Shown one piece after another: positions 1 through 13,200 of a stretch of 64,000 nucleotides of DNA. Under the pieces are notes generated by a model. It searched no databases. It was not told the origin of the DNA and saw only the letters and a list, made by a program, of their open reading frames with translations. Origin of the DNA: Exophiala sp. HKRS030 (lineage: Eukaryota; Ascomycota; Eurotiomycetes; Chaetothyriales; Herpotrichiellaceae). The stretch lies in NCBI GenBank assembly GCA_023897205.1, contig JAHWDD010000001.1, positions 3,038,001-3,102,000 of the forward strand, given 5' to 3'. Numbering within the stretch: position 1 is the first letter of the stretch; each line of letters starts with the position of its first letter. Made by a program: the position numbers and the translations under genes.

Positions 1-591
1 ATGGAGGAATGTGTTAGCCGTCATAAGACCACATAAACTCGTACGGGAGTGACTTAGAGTGAGCAATATTCATGGGAGTCATTCCGTCACAAATGTGTTT
101 TATGTTCCTGCACGTTCACGTTCAGGGCCCTAGGCGTCTGTCATGTGTGGAGATGCGATGGTTATGTATCTATCCTCGCTCAGGACTCAATATCGAGCCG
201 TAGACTTCGTCGTAGAAGCAGCACGATTGATTCCTAGACCCCCTTATCTCAATCGTCTCGCGAACAGCTTCTCGGAATAGTGATTCATTCATTTTCTAGC
301 GCCTCCGATACAACAGTACTAGTTAGTACCGGCGCTGGAGGGCTTCGGCGTCGACTTTGCGCTCTTCTTGAAGCATCACGGCGTGAATAGTCAAGGACGA
401 TTCGTGAGTGCTCAGTGTCAGTCAGACTTAAGGCATACTCGACCGATCCCATTGTACATGGTACTGTAATTTTTGAAAACTAGTTCTATGGTGTCCATAA
501 TTAATTCTGTTACATGTGATCTGCGATATCACCTAATTCCTCCTAACTTGATTGCACTGCGTGGCCGAGGGAGCATCACCCGTGAACTCAT
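1..591. other. Intergenic, left edge of window
   Basis: This is the stretch downstream of the BRR2 stop codon. It presumably holds the BRR2 3' UTR. I see no conserved coding segment, no tRNA and no repeat. The short open frame near position 473 is only the complement of the acidic, repeat-like BRR2 tail. Confidence 0.5.
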
Positions 592-3500
592 TTATTCCTC
601 ACCGTCTCCATCTTCCTCGTCCTCCTCGTCATCATCCTCATCCATACCCTCGGCGACGTCGACGGTGAAGTTCAGACTCTGATCGACACCGACGTAGGAG
701 TCAGACATGAGGAACAACGTGAGGTCTTTCTTTCCCGGTGTAGGCACCACGTATTCCAACTTAGTCTCGAGTTTCTTGGTGATGGTGACCCTCTTGATGG
801 CGAGAAGAGATTTGGTCGTTTCTTCAGCGACCACGAGCCACCAGTTTTCGAGTTTCTTGCCTGGGTAGAATGGCGCATGGACTGTGAGGTCGACCTCTGA
901 TCCAGCCGCACCAGTGTCTTCCTCGTCTTCCTCGTCTTCGTCCACGTCACGCGTGACACGGATTTGCAGGTGGCTGGGCTGGCCGGCGGTGATGTCTTCC
1001 TTCTCCAAGACCTTAAAATCGAGTTCGAGGTTGGGGTATTTTGTATTTGTGAAGTTTGCAGCTTCGACCAGTTGACGATTGTTCAGTCCCAATTCGGCAA
1101 TGAGCTTGGCATGGTCAGGATTTTCAGTTGGGTCCATGGCAGTCATGAAGTCGTCGATGTCTTTGATACCGCGTTTGGCAAGAACTTCCACAATCCTGGC
1201 ATCAAAATGTGGTATTTGTAGTAACGGACTATCACGATCCCACATGGCTTGCACAGACATTTGAGATAGTTCCATGGCATTCATTGCGTTGAGATGACCT
1301 TCAGATGAGAGCACGTCAACGCAAGCGGAGAGCAAGGCGAGAATTTTAGACACAATAATTTCTTGGTCCTTAGCAAGATCGATAGGAAGTTGCATTCGTG
1401 AGAAATGAGCTTGGAGAAGCACAAGAGCCTTGAAGTGAGGTGAGTCGAACGCGGGTTCGGACATCTTCACGGGAACACGATCATATATCCGCCGAAGAAT
1501 GTGTTCTTCATGGCGGCGCATTTGAATGGACTCAAACTCGGTGGCGGAAGTGACAATTTCGAGCATCCCTTTTAATTTTGTTCGTCCTGTCAGCGAAAGG
1601 AGGAAAGTTTGCATCGTAATGAACGATATGTTGTAGTACGCTGCAATCATGGCAGGATTAAGTGGCGAGACCGAGTCGTCTTCTTCATCAAGATCAATTA
1701 TTTTCGCTTCGGATAGCTCTTTGAGAGTGTTTTCGACCAACTCTGAGAGGTGTGTGCTTAAGCCATCATGAGATGTATCATTGAGACCATAATAGCTAGG
1801 ATTAGCTAGCAGTCGACGGTAGAAGTATGTGTATGTGGTCCAGTCAACGGCATCCTGTGTCGAAGTAATTGTCTTGGTACTGATCTCCGTCACAAAGGCG
1901 TCGTGCAAGTTCAAGGGGAGATGACTCTCAATCGGGAGAGCTTCGTTGAGGAATTTCTTATAGTACTCTCTTCTCACAGCAGGTACCATTAACACACCTT
2001 TGCCAATCTTATCTTCTCGAGGCCGGCAAGCGCGACCGAACATCTGAAGGATCTCGTTGATCTGATAATCCACGTAGCGGTGCTCGCGCCCTTGGAAGTA
2101 TTGTGTGCCCATGATGACAACAAGATGTGCGGTGAGAGGAAGTTCCCAACAGACATCTCTCGATGCAAGCATTACTTGAATGGCACCTATCTTAAAAAGA
2201 TGGGAGACAATCCGCTTGTCACTGTTCGAAAGTGCTTCATGGTAGTATCCAATGCCGTGAGTGATAGATTCTGCCAGTGCTCGCTCATTGATCCTTTCAA
2301 GGAAAGGCTGCAGCTCTTCAACATTTGTATGGAGAAATCGCTCATCATCGTCGTCCATAATGCAAGCTGCAAGAAGGTCAAGTGCCGATGAACGAACTTG
2401 TTTCCTTCCTGGAACAAAGATAATCGCTGGCTTGTCAGGCGATAATTGCAAAATTGATTGATATGTTGGCCGTGACATTGCCATCATCAGCGATGGGAAA
2501 TGTGGTATTGTGAAAGATTGTATATGGAGTTCAAGCCCAACCGGTCTCACCATAGGACTGAAGTTGAAGATGGTATGCTTGTTGGCACCAATCCACTCTC
2601 CCACATCTCTGGCATTCGAAAGTGGAACACTCAAGCCAATGATTCGCATATCATTCTCGAGTTGGATGTGGATGTACTGCATTCGTGATACCACAGCTTC
2701 GTAAATAGAACCATTCTCACCGCCAATCATGTGAAGCTCATCCGCAATCAATAGCTCTACGGCTTGGACATTTTTGCGACGTTGCCACTGTCGAGAGAGA
2801 ACATCCCACTGCGTAGGAGTGGCCAAGACAAGATCGGCTCGATCCAAGATTCGAAGATCTGCGGTGATTTCACCTGTCAATGTAGAAATAGTCTTGCCGC
2901 CTGCAAGTTGACCGAGTCGTCCATTCCAGTCAGTGAAACGGAGATCCACCAGCGATTGAAATGGTGCGAGATAAACTGCCTTCCCTGCATCTTGCTTCTT
3001 CCAATGGTGGAGAAGTGCAAATTCGGCACATACCGTCTTTCCACTGCCCGTTGGAGCTCCGACAAAAACGCTGCCATCACCATCGTATAAGGATTTAAAT
3101 ACCTGGGTCTGGATTTTATTGAATCTGTCCCAATGAGGATAGAGATCCACATACTCCTTTACTTTGAGTGCTTGAACCGGGACGGGCTGCAAGTCCAGAA
3201 GTTGAGTATGGGGAAGAAATCGTTCCGGCAAGATCAGCTTCTGGAATGATACAGGTAATTTGGTCTCGGAGTGCATCCAACGATCAGATGTCAGTGTGAT
3301 GAAGTAGTTAGGCGGCATAGGCTCAGTGATGGGTACCGTAAATTCAACAAGATGCTCTGTGGTGTCACCAGTAGCGAATTCTCGTCGTAAGATAAATTGA
3401 TCATGGAACAAGATTTCCTCCCCGTCACAATCTTCAACCCAGATCCAGAATGATTCTGCTGTGCCATGGAGTGCATCGTCCCAGACAAAGTTTGGTGTTA

Positions 3501-6500
3501 TTGCAAGCTCAACTCGAAGAAGTGATCTTGTAATCGGCTGCACTTGGGCTTGAACCTCAAGTCGTGGGAACTTCGACACTAGGTCACATACTACACGACC
3601 TGCCTTCGGGAGGCCTAGAAGCTCACCCATTCTGGGAGGATCGAGATCGAAGTAGGCCGACCACGGAACTTCCATTCGTTCAGCTTTCTGGACATATTCC
3701 CTTGGACATGACGGAAATTGTCTAAGAGGGGTCATTGTAGGCCACATTCGCTTCTCGGCCATTTTGCAAAGATCAAGGGCTGTCTTTGCAACTCCTGCCC
3801 ATCCTTTTTTCAGACAGATCTCGAAGATTGCCCTTAAGATTCGACCAGCGGATTGGGTTACATACACCAGATCTGCCATCAAGGCGAGTCCTTCGAGCTT
3901 GAGACGAGAGATAAATGCTTGAAGCAATACATTGATCTTTGCCTGTGGCTCCTCGATGCCTTCCTTGACAGGAATCGGGACCCTGCCCAGAAGCTTGGCC
4001 AATTCCAGTTTCTCATCCTGGCGTACAGGGATATACTTGAACTCGTCACTAAGGGCAAAAAGTCGGAAGAGCTCGATCGTAGTGATTGATGGTTGGAGAT
4101 TGTGGTTATAGGTTAGCATTGAGTTGTGCGTGATGTAGTAGTGAGAAGCAATGCGACCGAGATCTGTCGCCTGTAGTTTGCCCGCTTTTTTGTCGTACTT
4201 GACCAGGCCGGCTTTCTCAAGTACCACGGCAGCAGAGTGAATCAAGTCCACACGTTTCTGTTCCAGAGTCTCGTCGTCTTCATAATCCGCACCCACACTG
4301 TACAGTCCGGGCGAACGGATCATGCGCACAAACAGATAAGTGTAACCAAGCCAGTCAACACCTTCGTCTCTAGTTCTGATATTCCCGAGCACAATCTCAG
4401 CATTCAGGTTGTCTGCAAGTTTGCTCATCAATTGGCTTTCGATCGGAAGCTGTTGATTCATCAAGGACAGATAATACTGTATTTCTGACTGTGAGGTGAT
4501 GATGATACCCTCACCATACGAGTCAAACTGGGGTCGACCAGCTCGGCCAAGCATTTGCAGAACATCTTGAGGGCTCAATTCCACCCAACTACCCTTCTCT
4601 GGTGAGTAGACGGAAGTGCCTTTGATGATGACGGTGTGGGCTGGTAGATTGACGCCCCATGCGAGCGTGGCAGTGCAAACCAAAACTCGCAAGAAACCAT
4701 CTGCAAAGAGATCCTGAACAGACGTGCGATCAGCAACTCCCATACCTGCATGATGGATCCCGAAGCCGTATGGCAATAGATCTTTCAAGTTTGCATCGTT
4801 GACTGCGTCTGCTTCTTCCTGAAGCACAGATCTGCTTCCAGCATCTGTCCTCATAATCTGGCCTATTGACTCAAGTTCAACTGCTTTGTCACGAATATAT
4901 TTAGCGGTCTTTGCGGTCTCCTTTCGAGAGTGAACAAAAATCAGCATCTGCTGCTGGTTCGTCCCCACATGCTCGATAACCTTCGCATAACAGACATCGT
5001 TCATTGTCTTCAGCATCTTGATGGCCTTCTTGTCGGTGACCCCGATAAACTCTTGTCGGAGCGGGCAAGGCCGGAAAGATCCATCAAAATGGAAAAGGCC
5101 CTTTTCAGGATCTACTCGCAGAAAAGTTGCCACGTCTCGGTAGTTGGGTAAAGTGGCACTCAATCCCACAATGCGAACCGGATCTCCCGTTTGTTCAATC
5201 TTCCTTATCGTACGACTGACTATACTCTCCAGAACTGGGCCACGATCATCGTGTAGCAAATGAATCTCATCAATGATGATCAATCGTACAAGCCTTGTAT
5301 AGCTCATGTCTGTAGCTTTTCGAGTGATGACATCCCACTTCTCCGGTGTTGTTACAATAACCTGGGTATCTGCAATTTGCTGTTTTGTCAACTGACGATC
5401 ACCTGTAAGCTCCGCCACGCGGATACCAAAAACTTCGAGCCGTTTCCCAAAATTTCCGACTTGCTCCTGGACAAGGGCTTTCAACGGTGCGATATAGATG
5501 ATCTTAAAGTCGTCCAACATGATTTCCCCAGTGTCAGGATTTCGATGCTTTCCAATTTCACGAAGTATTGTGAGCATGGCAACATTGGTTTTTCCTGAGC
5601 CTGTTGGGGCACAGATCAACATATTGCCATCGTCGCCAAAGGCAGATGGAAAGCATTTGGACTGAATGCGGTTGAGCTCTTTTGCTGAGCCAAATCCTTG
5701 TCGAGCCCAGTCGGGAAGGTCGCTTGTGGAATGTTCTTCTCGCCAGGATCTCGTTTAGGTTTGGGTGCAGGTACATGAATTTCTTCATAGCCCTTGAAAG
5801 TCCTCTTAGTTGAGCCCTGTGGAAGCACAACTTTGGGATTGGTCATTAAATGGTTACCCTGCTCAAAGACAAGGTTGTCCAGGTTGATCAAACGTCTTGG
5901 CTGAAGACCACCAGAGAGTAGACCGTCTTTCTTGCCAGCCTGCTGAGGATTTTCATCTTTGGGCACATCCAAATCCATTAGGTCAAGTTTGATCTTCTTC
6001 GTGGGTCTCTGGCTGTCAGCGTTTTTTTCAGACTTTCCTAGCAGCTCATCGAGAATATTTCGGTGACCTGCTTCGACCATCTCACTTTCAACAAGATGCC
6101 TAGCATCATCATCCTCCGCGACTCTCCGCCACCTGGTAACCCAGACAATTCTGTCACGATTCAAAACGAATTTACCGACAATTTCGGGATGCTCATAGTC
6201 GAAAAGATCCATGAGGTCATTTTCAATGTCTCGTAGAGATATATCCTCGCCCTCCAAAGACTTCCCCGATAGAATCTGTAAAGCATCCTTGGTCTTTTGC
6301 TGTTGCAGATGTGCATCCGAGTATAATGATCCGATCTGTCTCTGGAGCCAATAAGCGTCAATCTCGTGAATGGGGACTGTGTCTGGGTCTTCTCGCTTCC
6401 GTCGGCTAGTATCCCCAATCCCACCGTCGATGACCATTCCTGCATCTTCATCGTCATCGGCTTCGTCGTCAGGAAGGCCAGCCCCGCCTGCAGCGGCAGC

Positions 6501-7304
6501 TTCTTCAAGGCTGGGCTGCTCCTGAATATCGTCTTCCTCGCCCGAAGAGTCGTCATCTTCATCGCGGACTTCGTATGTTCTCCGAACGCCATCTTCATCA
6601 ACATCATCGTCAGATTCGTCAAAGACGACAGCTACACCCTGGCGATCGTCCAGCTCGGCCTCATCTGCGCCATCTCCATCAGCCGTGTCTTCGTCACCGT
6701 CTTGTGCGCCATAATCAGTGATCTTCTTGCCCAGATTGACGAGTTCATTGAACTGTTTCGGAGTCATTGTGATACCGACAATATCGTCAATCTCTTTCTT
6801 CTTGTCCAGATCTTTCAAGTTGTCGTCCTTGAGATACTCCAGAACGGCATCTGCGGCACTCCGCACAATCTCTTGGGACACATCTCCCAAGGCTGTCGAG
6901 GTCACATGGAGAAGTAAATCGTAGGTGGCGCGAGTCGCAGGGGTCCTGGGGCGGTATTTGAGTCCTTCAATGAGCGCGTCACCCGCCGAAAGAATACCAG
7001 CTCCTCTCGCCTGAGCAGGCTCGCCTCTTTTACGCTTCTTGCGCTCTCTCTCTAGAACATCCTCGCCTTCTCGTATTGAGCCTCGATCCACATTCTGAAG
7101 ACCTGAGGCTAGCTTTTTTTGCTTGGGCGCTTCTTCTCGGCCAATGCGCGATCCCATGTCTCGGATGTTGAGCCTCCCGGCAAGCGATTCTGGATCGCCA
7201 GTGTTTTCATCCGTTCGGCGGGAGACAAATCGGCGGTCGGCCTGGAGAACCAGGTTCGACATCGCCGAGTACTTGTATTGCGAGACATTATTGGGGTCCG
7301 CCAT
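592..7304 (-). CDS. BRR2: Pre-mRNA-splicing helicase BRR2 (U5 snRNP), with an internal frame break
   Basis: Brr2 is the Ski2-like RNA helicase of the U5 snRNP that unwinds U4/U6 during spliceosome activation. The N-terminal part (7304 down to about 5725) is acidic and carries the conserved EEIHVPAPKPK block. The rest follows in another frame. Cassette 1 shows Walker A APTGSGKTN, box DEIH, SATLP and GRAGRPQFD, followed by a Sec63-type unit. Cassette 2 shows APTGSGKT and DELH, but SVPLS where an active helicase has SAT, as expected for the degenerate second Brr2 cassette. A second Sec63 unit and an acidic tail end the protein. With one base restored near 5721-5732 the span is 2238 codons including stop, which matches the family (about 2,150-2,250 residues). 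The two frames join inside conserved sequence with no room for an intron, so this is an indel, real or artefactual. The identity is certain; whether this copy is functional depends on that one base. Confidence 0.95.
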
Positions 7305-7794
7305 CTTCGGAGCGACGGAATGTCGAAGCGTGCGAATAATTTCTATTTGTGCTCAAGCAAGAGACACGGGAGGAGGCAAGCGGCTGGTCGTTAAGAAAGA
7401 GACTCGTTTATGGGTGCATATTCATGTGACCTCAGGTTCGTGCGGGCTTTCGTACGCACGCTGCTGCCTTGGCTATGTCGAGATGATTGATGTTCAAGCC
7501 GACCAAAAATATTGTCAAATCTAGGCTGACGGTGGCTGAACAAAGTTGTTGACTTTCCAACTGTTATTGCGATTCTGTGTATGGCATCGTTACCTGGAGA
7601 AAAGTCTGGCAAATCGTGGGGCGTCTCGGGAGAGTTGCCCTTTGGGAGATACCGTATACGGAGTACGGTCAATCACGAGGACGTAATTGACCAAACCCAG
7701 CCTTATGATACACGTGACTATGGTGTTTATCGTTCTCAAACTACAAGTCAACCCCATATGCTCAAAGCGAACGAGTCTTGATCAGGTGAAGTCT
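7305..7794. other. Intergenic / BRR2 promoter region
   Basis: This is the 5' flank of BRR2 and lies 3' of the F-box-like gene; both genes are on the minus strand. It contains one copy of the nonamer TACGGAGTA at 7657-7665, which recurs elsewhere in non-coding parts of the window. No coding segment could be supported. Confidence 0.5.
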
Positions 7795-9618
7795 TCAGGT
7801 TCTATTGTACCACTCGATGTCCCGTTCTAGAGTCGAATTCAAGTAACAGTCGTCGCCTTTCCACCAATAGTTCTTACCACGTTGGAATCTGAGGCTGATG
7901 AGGTCTAGGCTATTCCGTGCATGCTCGTAGTTGTCAACCTCATAGTCATCTAGATTTATTAGTTGCTCCATCCCGTCAAGCTCTTCGTCCACTGCGTCTG
8001 ATCCCTCCCAAGCCTCATCACCTCCCCTTGCCCTTTCTTCCTCGGATTTGAAACTGGGATGAATATCTTGAGGATGCAACGAGCAAAGGATTTGGTCCCT
8101 CCGGAAGTCTGTCTCATTCAAGAACCCCAACTCAGGTGGGTTTGGACCGCTACGAAGCTTGCAAGCATATTCTTCTTCTGCCAGTCTACGCTGCTCTTCA
8201 TCGTGCACGTCGACTTCGTCAGCGCCCGGCGGAATGGGGTCTCGTATGCCCTGATTTGATGGCGTGGTAACCTGCATCTGGAGTATTGGATCATGCAGAT
8301 GTGGAGCTGGACGATCCGCTGGGTATGGAGATTCTCCAGTCTTGATATATCGTATCATGCGCACCTCGACATCAAAAACGTACCTGGACATGACCAACTG
8401 GCGTTGGTATTGGGTATAGGACCATGAGTTTTCATCATGTTCATCTGATAGCTCCCAGAGTCCGTGGTGGAATGCGCGCGGGAAGTGTCTAATGCGTTCG
8501 CAGGCTTTTACAGCCCACTGCTGGAAAATGGGATCCTTCCTTGGCAAAGATGTCGGATCGATCTCGAAGAGGTAATGTATATAGCGCGGGCTATACATGG
8601 AGAATGTGGTATCTCTCTCAAAATCCGGCATGTAGTCCAGATCATTGTACGCCGCATGGTGAAACACAGCGGCAGGTATTGTGAACGGCGCGAGTTCCGA
8701 AGAAAACAAAAAGGCAATTGCGACACTCTGTCGAAAGTGACTTCGGAACTCCAGCCGATGCCACGTATCTAAAGCATCAGAGCTTAAGGGCATGTAGTAG
8801 AGGGATTCGAGGCTAGTCCAAAGATCATCTTCCGGATTTTCCGGAGTAACGACGGTGTCTAGAACAGCCCTGTTGAAGGAATCGCGAATATGTCCATCAT
8901 CATACCCATCAACCGAACGAACTTCTGGTATTATGGCAGAGCAATGTCTTTCAGGAGCAGCGCCACAAAATGTCATCTCAAAGTCGAAGAGGGTGAGTGT
9001 GTTTTCTCCGTCATCATCGTCCGAGTAGAATATGCCTGAGCCGTCGATACTCGTCAGGAATTCCATGCTGTAGGGCAAGGAGCCACTCAACGTAGCAACT
9101 TGAGTGTTGAATTTGTTTCGAGCTTCGACGGCTAATCGACTTCCTTCCAGCGGCTGAGCTCGGAACTTATCTATTACCTTCAGCACGTAAGGATTCAGGC
9201 CCATGGTGCGCGACAAACGATCCATGGCAGAGTTAAGCAAGATACTAGAGACCTCTCGGGCCCATGCAACAGTGCACCATCGTGCCCGAAGGACCGCCTT
9301 GGTCATGGAACGAGCTTGCCATTCGGAAACCTGCACAGGCAAAAGCGCCCCAATGAAACTGAGTGGAAACAACGGTAAGTATTGCAGTCAAGTGATGAAG
9401 ATAAGAGGGTATTCGTACGATAGGTCTAGATGTTCAAGAACCTCCTGTAGTTAGTAATTATGGAATGCTATAGCATAGACTGTCCGATAGAGTGACTGCC
9501 GGTAAGACAACTTGACAGCAATACGAGGAGAGGCGAGGAACAAGGATCCGTTGGGTTCATTCAAGAAGATGACCTCAAGCGTTTCTGTTGGCAATGTCTC
9601 AATGAGAGCTTCAGGCAT
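7795..9618 (-). CDS. Fungal F-box-like hypothetical protein (5' exon structure unresolved)
   Basis: The main reading frame runs from about 9372 down to a TGA at 7797-7795, roughly 520 codons. It has no domain I can name. It is rich in aromatic residues and has an acidic C-terminal half. Upstream, an ATG at 9618 opens a reading with LPTETLEVIFL, the usual start of an F-box-like motif, followed by SPRIAVKLS, a pattern I associate with lineage-expanded F-box-like proteins of filamentous fungi. The two parts must be joined by splicing or across an indel between about 9375 and 9480. ACTAACTACAG near 9450 and a GTACGA...CACTCAG pair nearby look like splice signals, but I could not settle the junction. 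It is transcribed away from MSH1. The function, possibly SCF substrate recognition, is an inference. Confidence 0.6.
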
Positions 9619-10278
9619 TGTGGATAGACTGACAGCTCAGAGATCACTCAAGTGAGCTGCTTATATGAACTAAGCTGCAAGGCTCCGACCACGGTTCAAA
9701 GAGCATCATAATGGCATGAAGCTTAGATCTTGGAAAAGTAACCATTTGGTAAGTCGGTCATACCGGATTGGCCCAATCAATGAGTTAACTGAGCAGCGCA
9801 AACATCTTGGTGATGATGAGCCATCGCAAGCAAGCAAGTGATACCTGGTTCACCAAGCTGGAAGAGGCAATCGGGGGCCGATGGGCTAGCGGCGGAAGCC
9901 TTACGATGCCTAAGCAGTCCTGCGCGGCAGAAAATAGAGAGGATAGGGCGAGGAATTGTCTTTCAACTTCAAAGGTCTTAACAAATGTATTGGGTAGTCA
10001 GCCGGAGATGGATGCAGACTTGTAGAGATAGACGAAACGAATCGCTCGCGGTTGAATCACGAGCCACCTTAGCTGTATAGATCTTTAACCACCTGTTTCT
10101 TCTAGGCACAGCACTTAGGGTTCATCCCGCTCATCTGTCTGACCAATTGGCTGCTCTACGTCAAGTCAATTAGGCATTAAAAATTTCTGTCCTTAGAGCG
10201 GCACGCCTGCGTGACAACCAAAGTCTTGACGCGTTTCTTTACAGAGTACAGTATTTCTCCCTACCATCAACGTCTGCC
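9619..10278. promoter_or_regulatory. Divergent promoter region between the F-box-like gene and MSH1
   Basis: This stretch lies head-to-head between a minus-strand and a plus-strand gene. A short open frame at 9807-10025 has no recognisable content. No specific binding site is claimed. Confidence 0.4.
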
Positions 10279-13200
10279 ATGCGTACTCTTGCAAGGACTT
10301 TGACGACACAAGACGCCCAGGTACTAGGAAAACTCCTACGACTACCAAGATTGACACCCCTCCCTCATCATGCAATCGCTCCGATCAGACCTCGCATCGC
10401 AGCATGGTTTCCCCCAAAAAGCCAGCGTCGAGGAGCCAAAACCATTACAAGGAAGAAGGTGAAAGATCTACAACAAGGTGCCATTGTCTCAGATCCCTTG
10501 CCTGATCTGCCTCCAGATGGCGAGCCTCAATACCCTGCACTCCTCCAAGAGGTCAAGAACAATATGGCCAGATTCGAGAACTGTGTTTTACTTACAAAAG
10601 TTGGCAATTTCTACGAGATGTATTTTGAGCAAGCAGAGCAATTGGGCACGCTGCTAAACCTCAAGGTGGCGGCGAGAAAGACAAAGTTAGGTCCTGTCGC
10701 AATGGCTGGATTTCCACACTTCCAGCTAGACAGATTTCTCAAGATCTTGGTTCAAGACCTGAACAAGTACGTGGCAATCTGCGATGAATTCCTCGTTCCT
10801 GTCTCTGGAAAACTCAAGTCCGGTGGTATGCTGTATGATCGCAGGGTGACCAGAGTTGTCACTCCAGGAACCTTGATTGACGAAAAGTTCCTTGATCCAT
10901 ATGACTATAATTTTTTGCTCTCCATTCATCCCGAACAATTCACCACCCAAGCTTCTTCCACATCAGATTCTATGGACAAAGACTTGCCAGCAGAACAACG
11001 AATCGGCCTTGCTTGGTTAGACCTCTCAACTGGTGACTTCTTTACTCAATCCACAGATCGTAGTTCTCTGTCATCTGCCATTACCCGAATATCACCAAAG
11101 GAGCTTGTACTCCCTCGCAATATAGCGGACGAGATTCGAGATGAAATCAGCCAGGTGGTCGGCCATGACCATCGACTACTTACTGACCACGATGCCGAGC
11201 GTAAATTTGATTCCATGGCCGACTGGACCCCAATGCTAGAATCACCAGTTGCGCCAGCTGTGGAGGAAGCCTTTAGCATTGGTGAGAAGATGGCCGGGCA
11301 CCGTCTTCTCGACTATGTCACCGCTCGTCTACAAGGTCAACAGATTCGGCTACAGCCACCTCGTCAGCGAGAGCTGCATCAAATCCTCAGTATTGATCGG
11401 AATAGTCTGCGAGGGCTCGAAATTCTTGAAACCTCGCGTGATGGTCTAGGAAAAGGCAGCCTGTTCCATGCTGTGAGACGGACCGTGACTAAAAGCGGTG
11501 CTCGACTTTTACGAGATCGCCTCACGTCTCCGTCAGCATCTCTACCAGAGATTGATGAGCGGCTAGACCTGGTAACGACCTTTCTGAAATCCGAAGAACT
11601 TACAGAGTCGTTGGTGTTTCGACTCCAGCGCACGTTTGACGTTCAGCGACTGGTCCAGAAGTTTGCCTTGAATAAAGGAGATGCTGATGATATGCTCTCT
11701 TTAGGACGAGCTATATCAGAAACATGTGCCGTTGAAGGTATCTTACGCGCCTCAATCGCGCCTGACAACCTTATGCAAACAGGAGGTGTCACTGTGCGGC
11801 ACCCCTTGACGGTGCTTGTCGAACGCTTCGATCTCGAAGGTCCTACTGCCCTCGAAGCGCGTATCTCAAAGTCAATCGATGAAGAAGGATTGATGCGTAA
11901 ACACCGCCTAGAAGAAGACGAAGCAGCCAGTGTGGCTGCCTTGGCACAAGAAGTAGTGTTGGAGACAGCACCCGAGGAACTCGAGTCCTTGCCCAAAGCC
12001 ATCCGTGTCAAGCGCAAGTCCAATGAAGATGTAGATGGCGAGACTAAATTGGACGAACCCTTCATCATGCGCCGAGATGCGAGTGAGTCTTTACTTCGAC
12101 TTCATGAGAAACTTGGTAATCTGGAGGTTGAGAAAGTCGATTTGACCATAAAGCTGAGGGAAGAGCTACAGGCTCCTACGCTGTCGTTGAAACACACACC
12201 TGGTCTGGGACACATATGCCATATTCGAAGTCCGACTGCGTTCGACAGACACAAAGTCGAACTCCTTCAAGCACGGATGGTTTCCTCGACAAAAAGCACC
12301 CGATCATTCTATCTCTCTGACTGGACACGTCTTGGAAGGAGTATTGATCAGGCAGTGCTTAACATACGCGAGGAAGAAAAAAGATTATTTGCGGAGTTGA
12401 GGGGTCTGGTGATTAAGAACTTGGTCAAACTAAGAAGAAATGCCGCCGTCATGGACGAACTTGATGTCGCCACGGCCTTTGCGACGTTGGCCAAAGAACA
12501 GTCTTGGACACGCCCGGTCCTTATTACGGGTCCAGACCATAAAATCATCGGTGGCCGTCATCCCACAGTCAAGCTAGGGCTGGAAGAACAAGGAAGATCC
12601 TTTGTCAGTAACAACCTCGTATTAGATCGCAATGAGCGTATATGGCTCGTGACTGGACCAAATATGGGTGGGAAAAGTACATTTCTACGACAGAACACGC
12701 TCATAACGATCCTGGCCCAGTGTGGTTCCTACGTGCCTGCCACCCACGCAGAGATTGGACTGGTGGATCAAATTTTTAGTCGAATAGGAGCTGCAGACGA
12801 CTTGTTCCGAGACCAGTCTACTTTTATGGTAGAAATGTTGGAGACGGCGGCAATTCTCAGGCATGCTACATCTCGATCATTTGTGATCATGGACGAGGTT
12901 GGCCGTGGCACGACACCGGAAGACGGAACAGCGGTTGGATACGCTAGCCTACACCATCTATACCATGTCAATCAATGCAGAACGCTATTTGCGACTCATT
13001 TCCATGCGTTGGCTGACATGACAAGAGACTGGCCCAAGCTCGGATGTTATTGTACGGATGTGGTGGAGGATGAGGCTGGATCCTTCAACTTTGTTCACCG
13101 GTTGAGAAAAGGCGTCAACCGACAATCTCATGCTTTGAAAGTGGCCAAGTTGGCTGGACTCCCGCCGGCAGCACTGCAGGTTGCCGAGAGAGTCTTGCAC

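Noticed and set aside
5558..5830. 90-codon minus-strand frame across the BRR2 break
   Set aside because: It is the third frame over conserved BRR2 sequence; neither side resembles the family.
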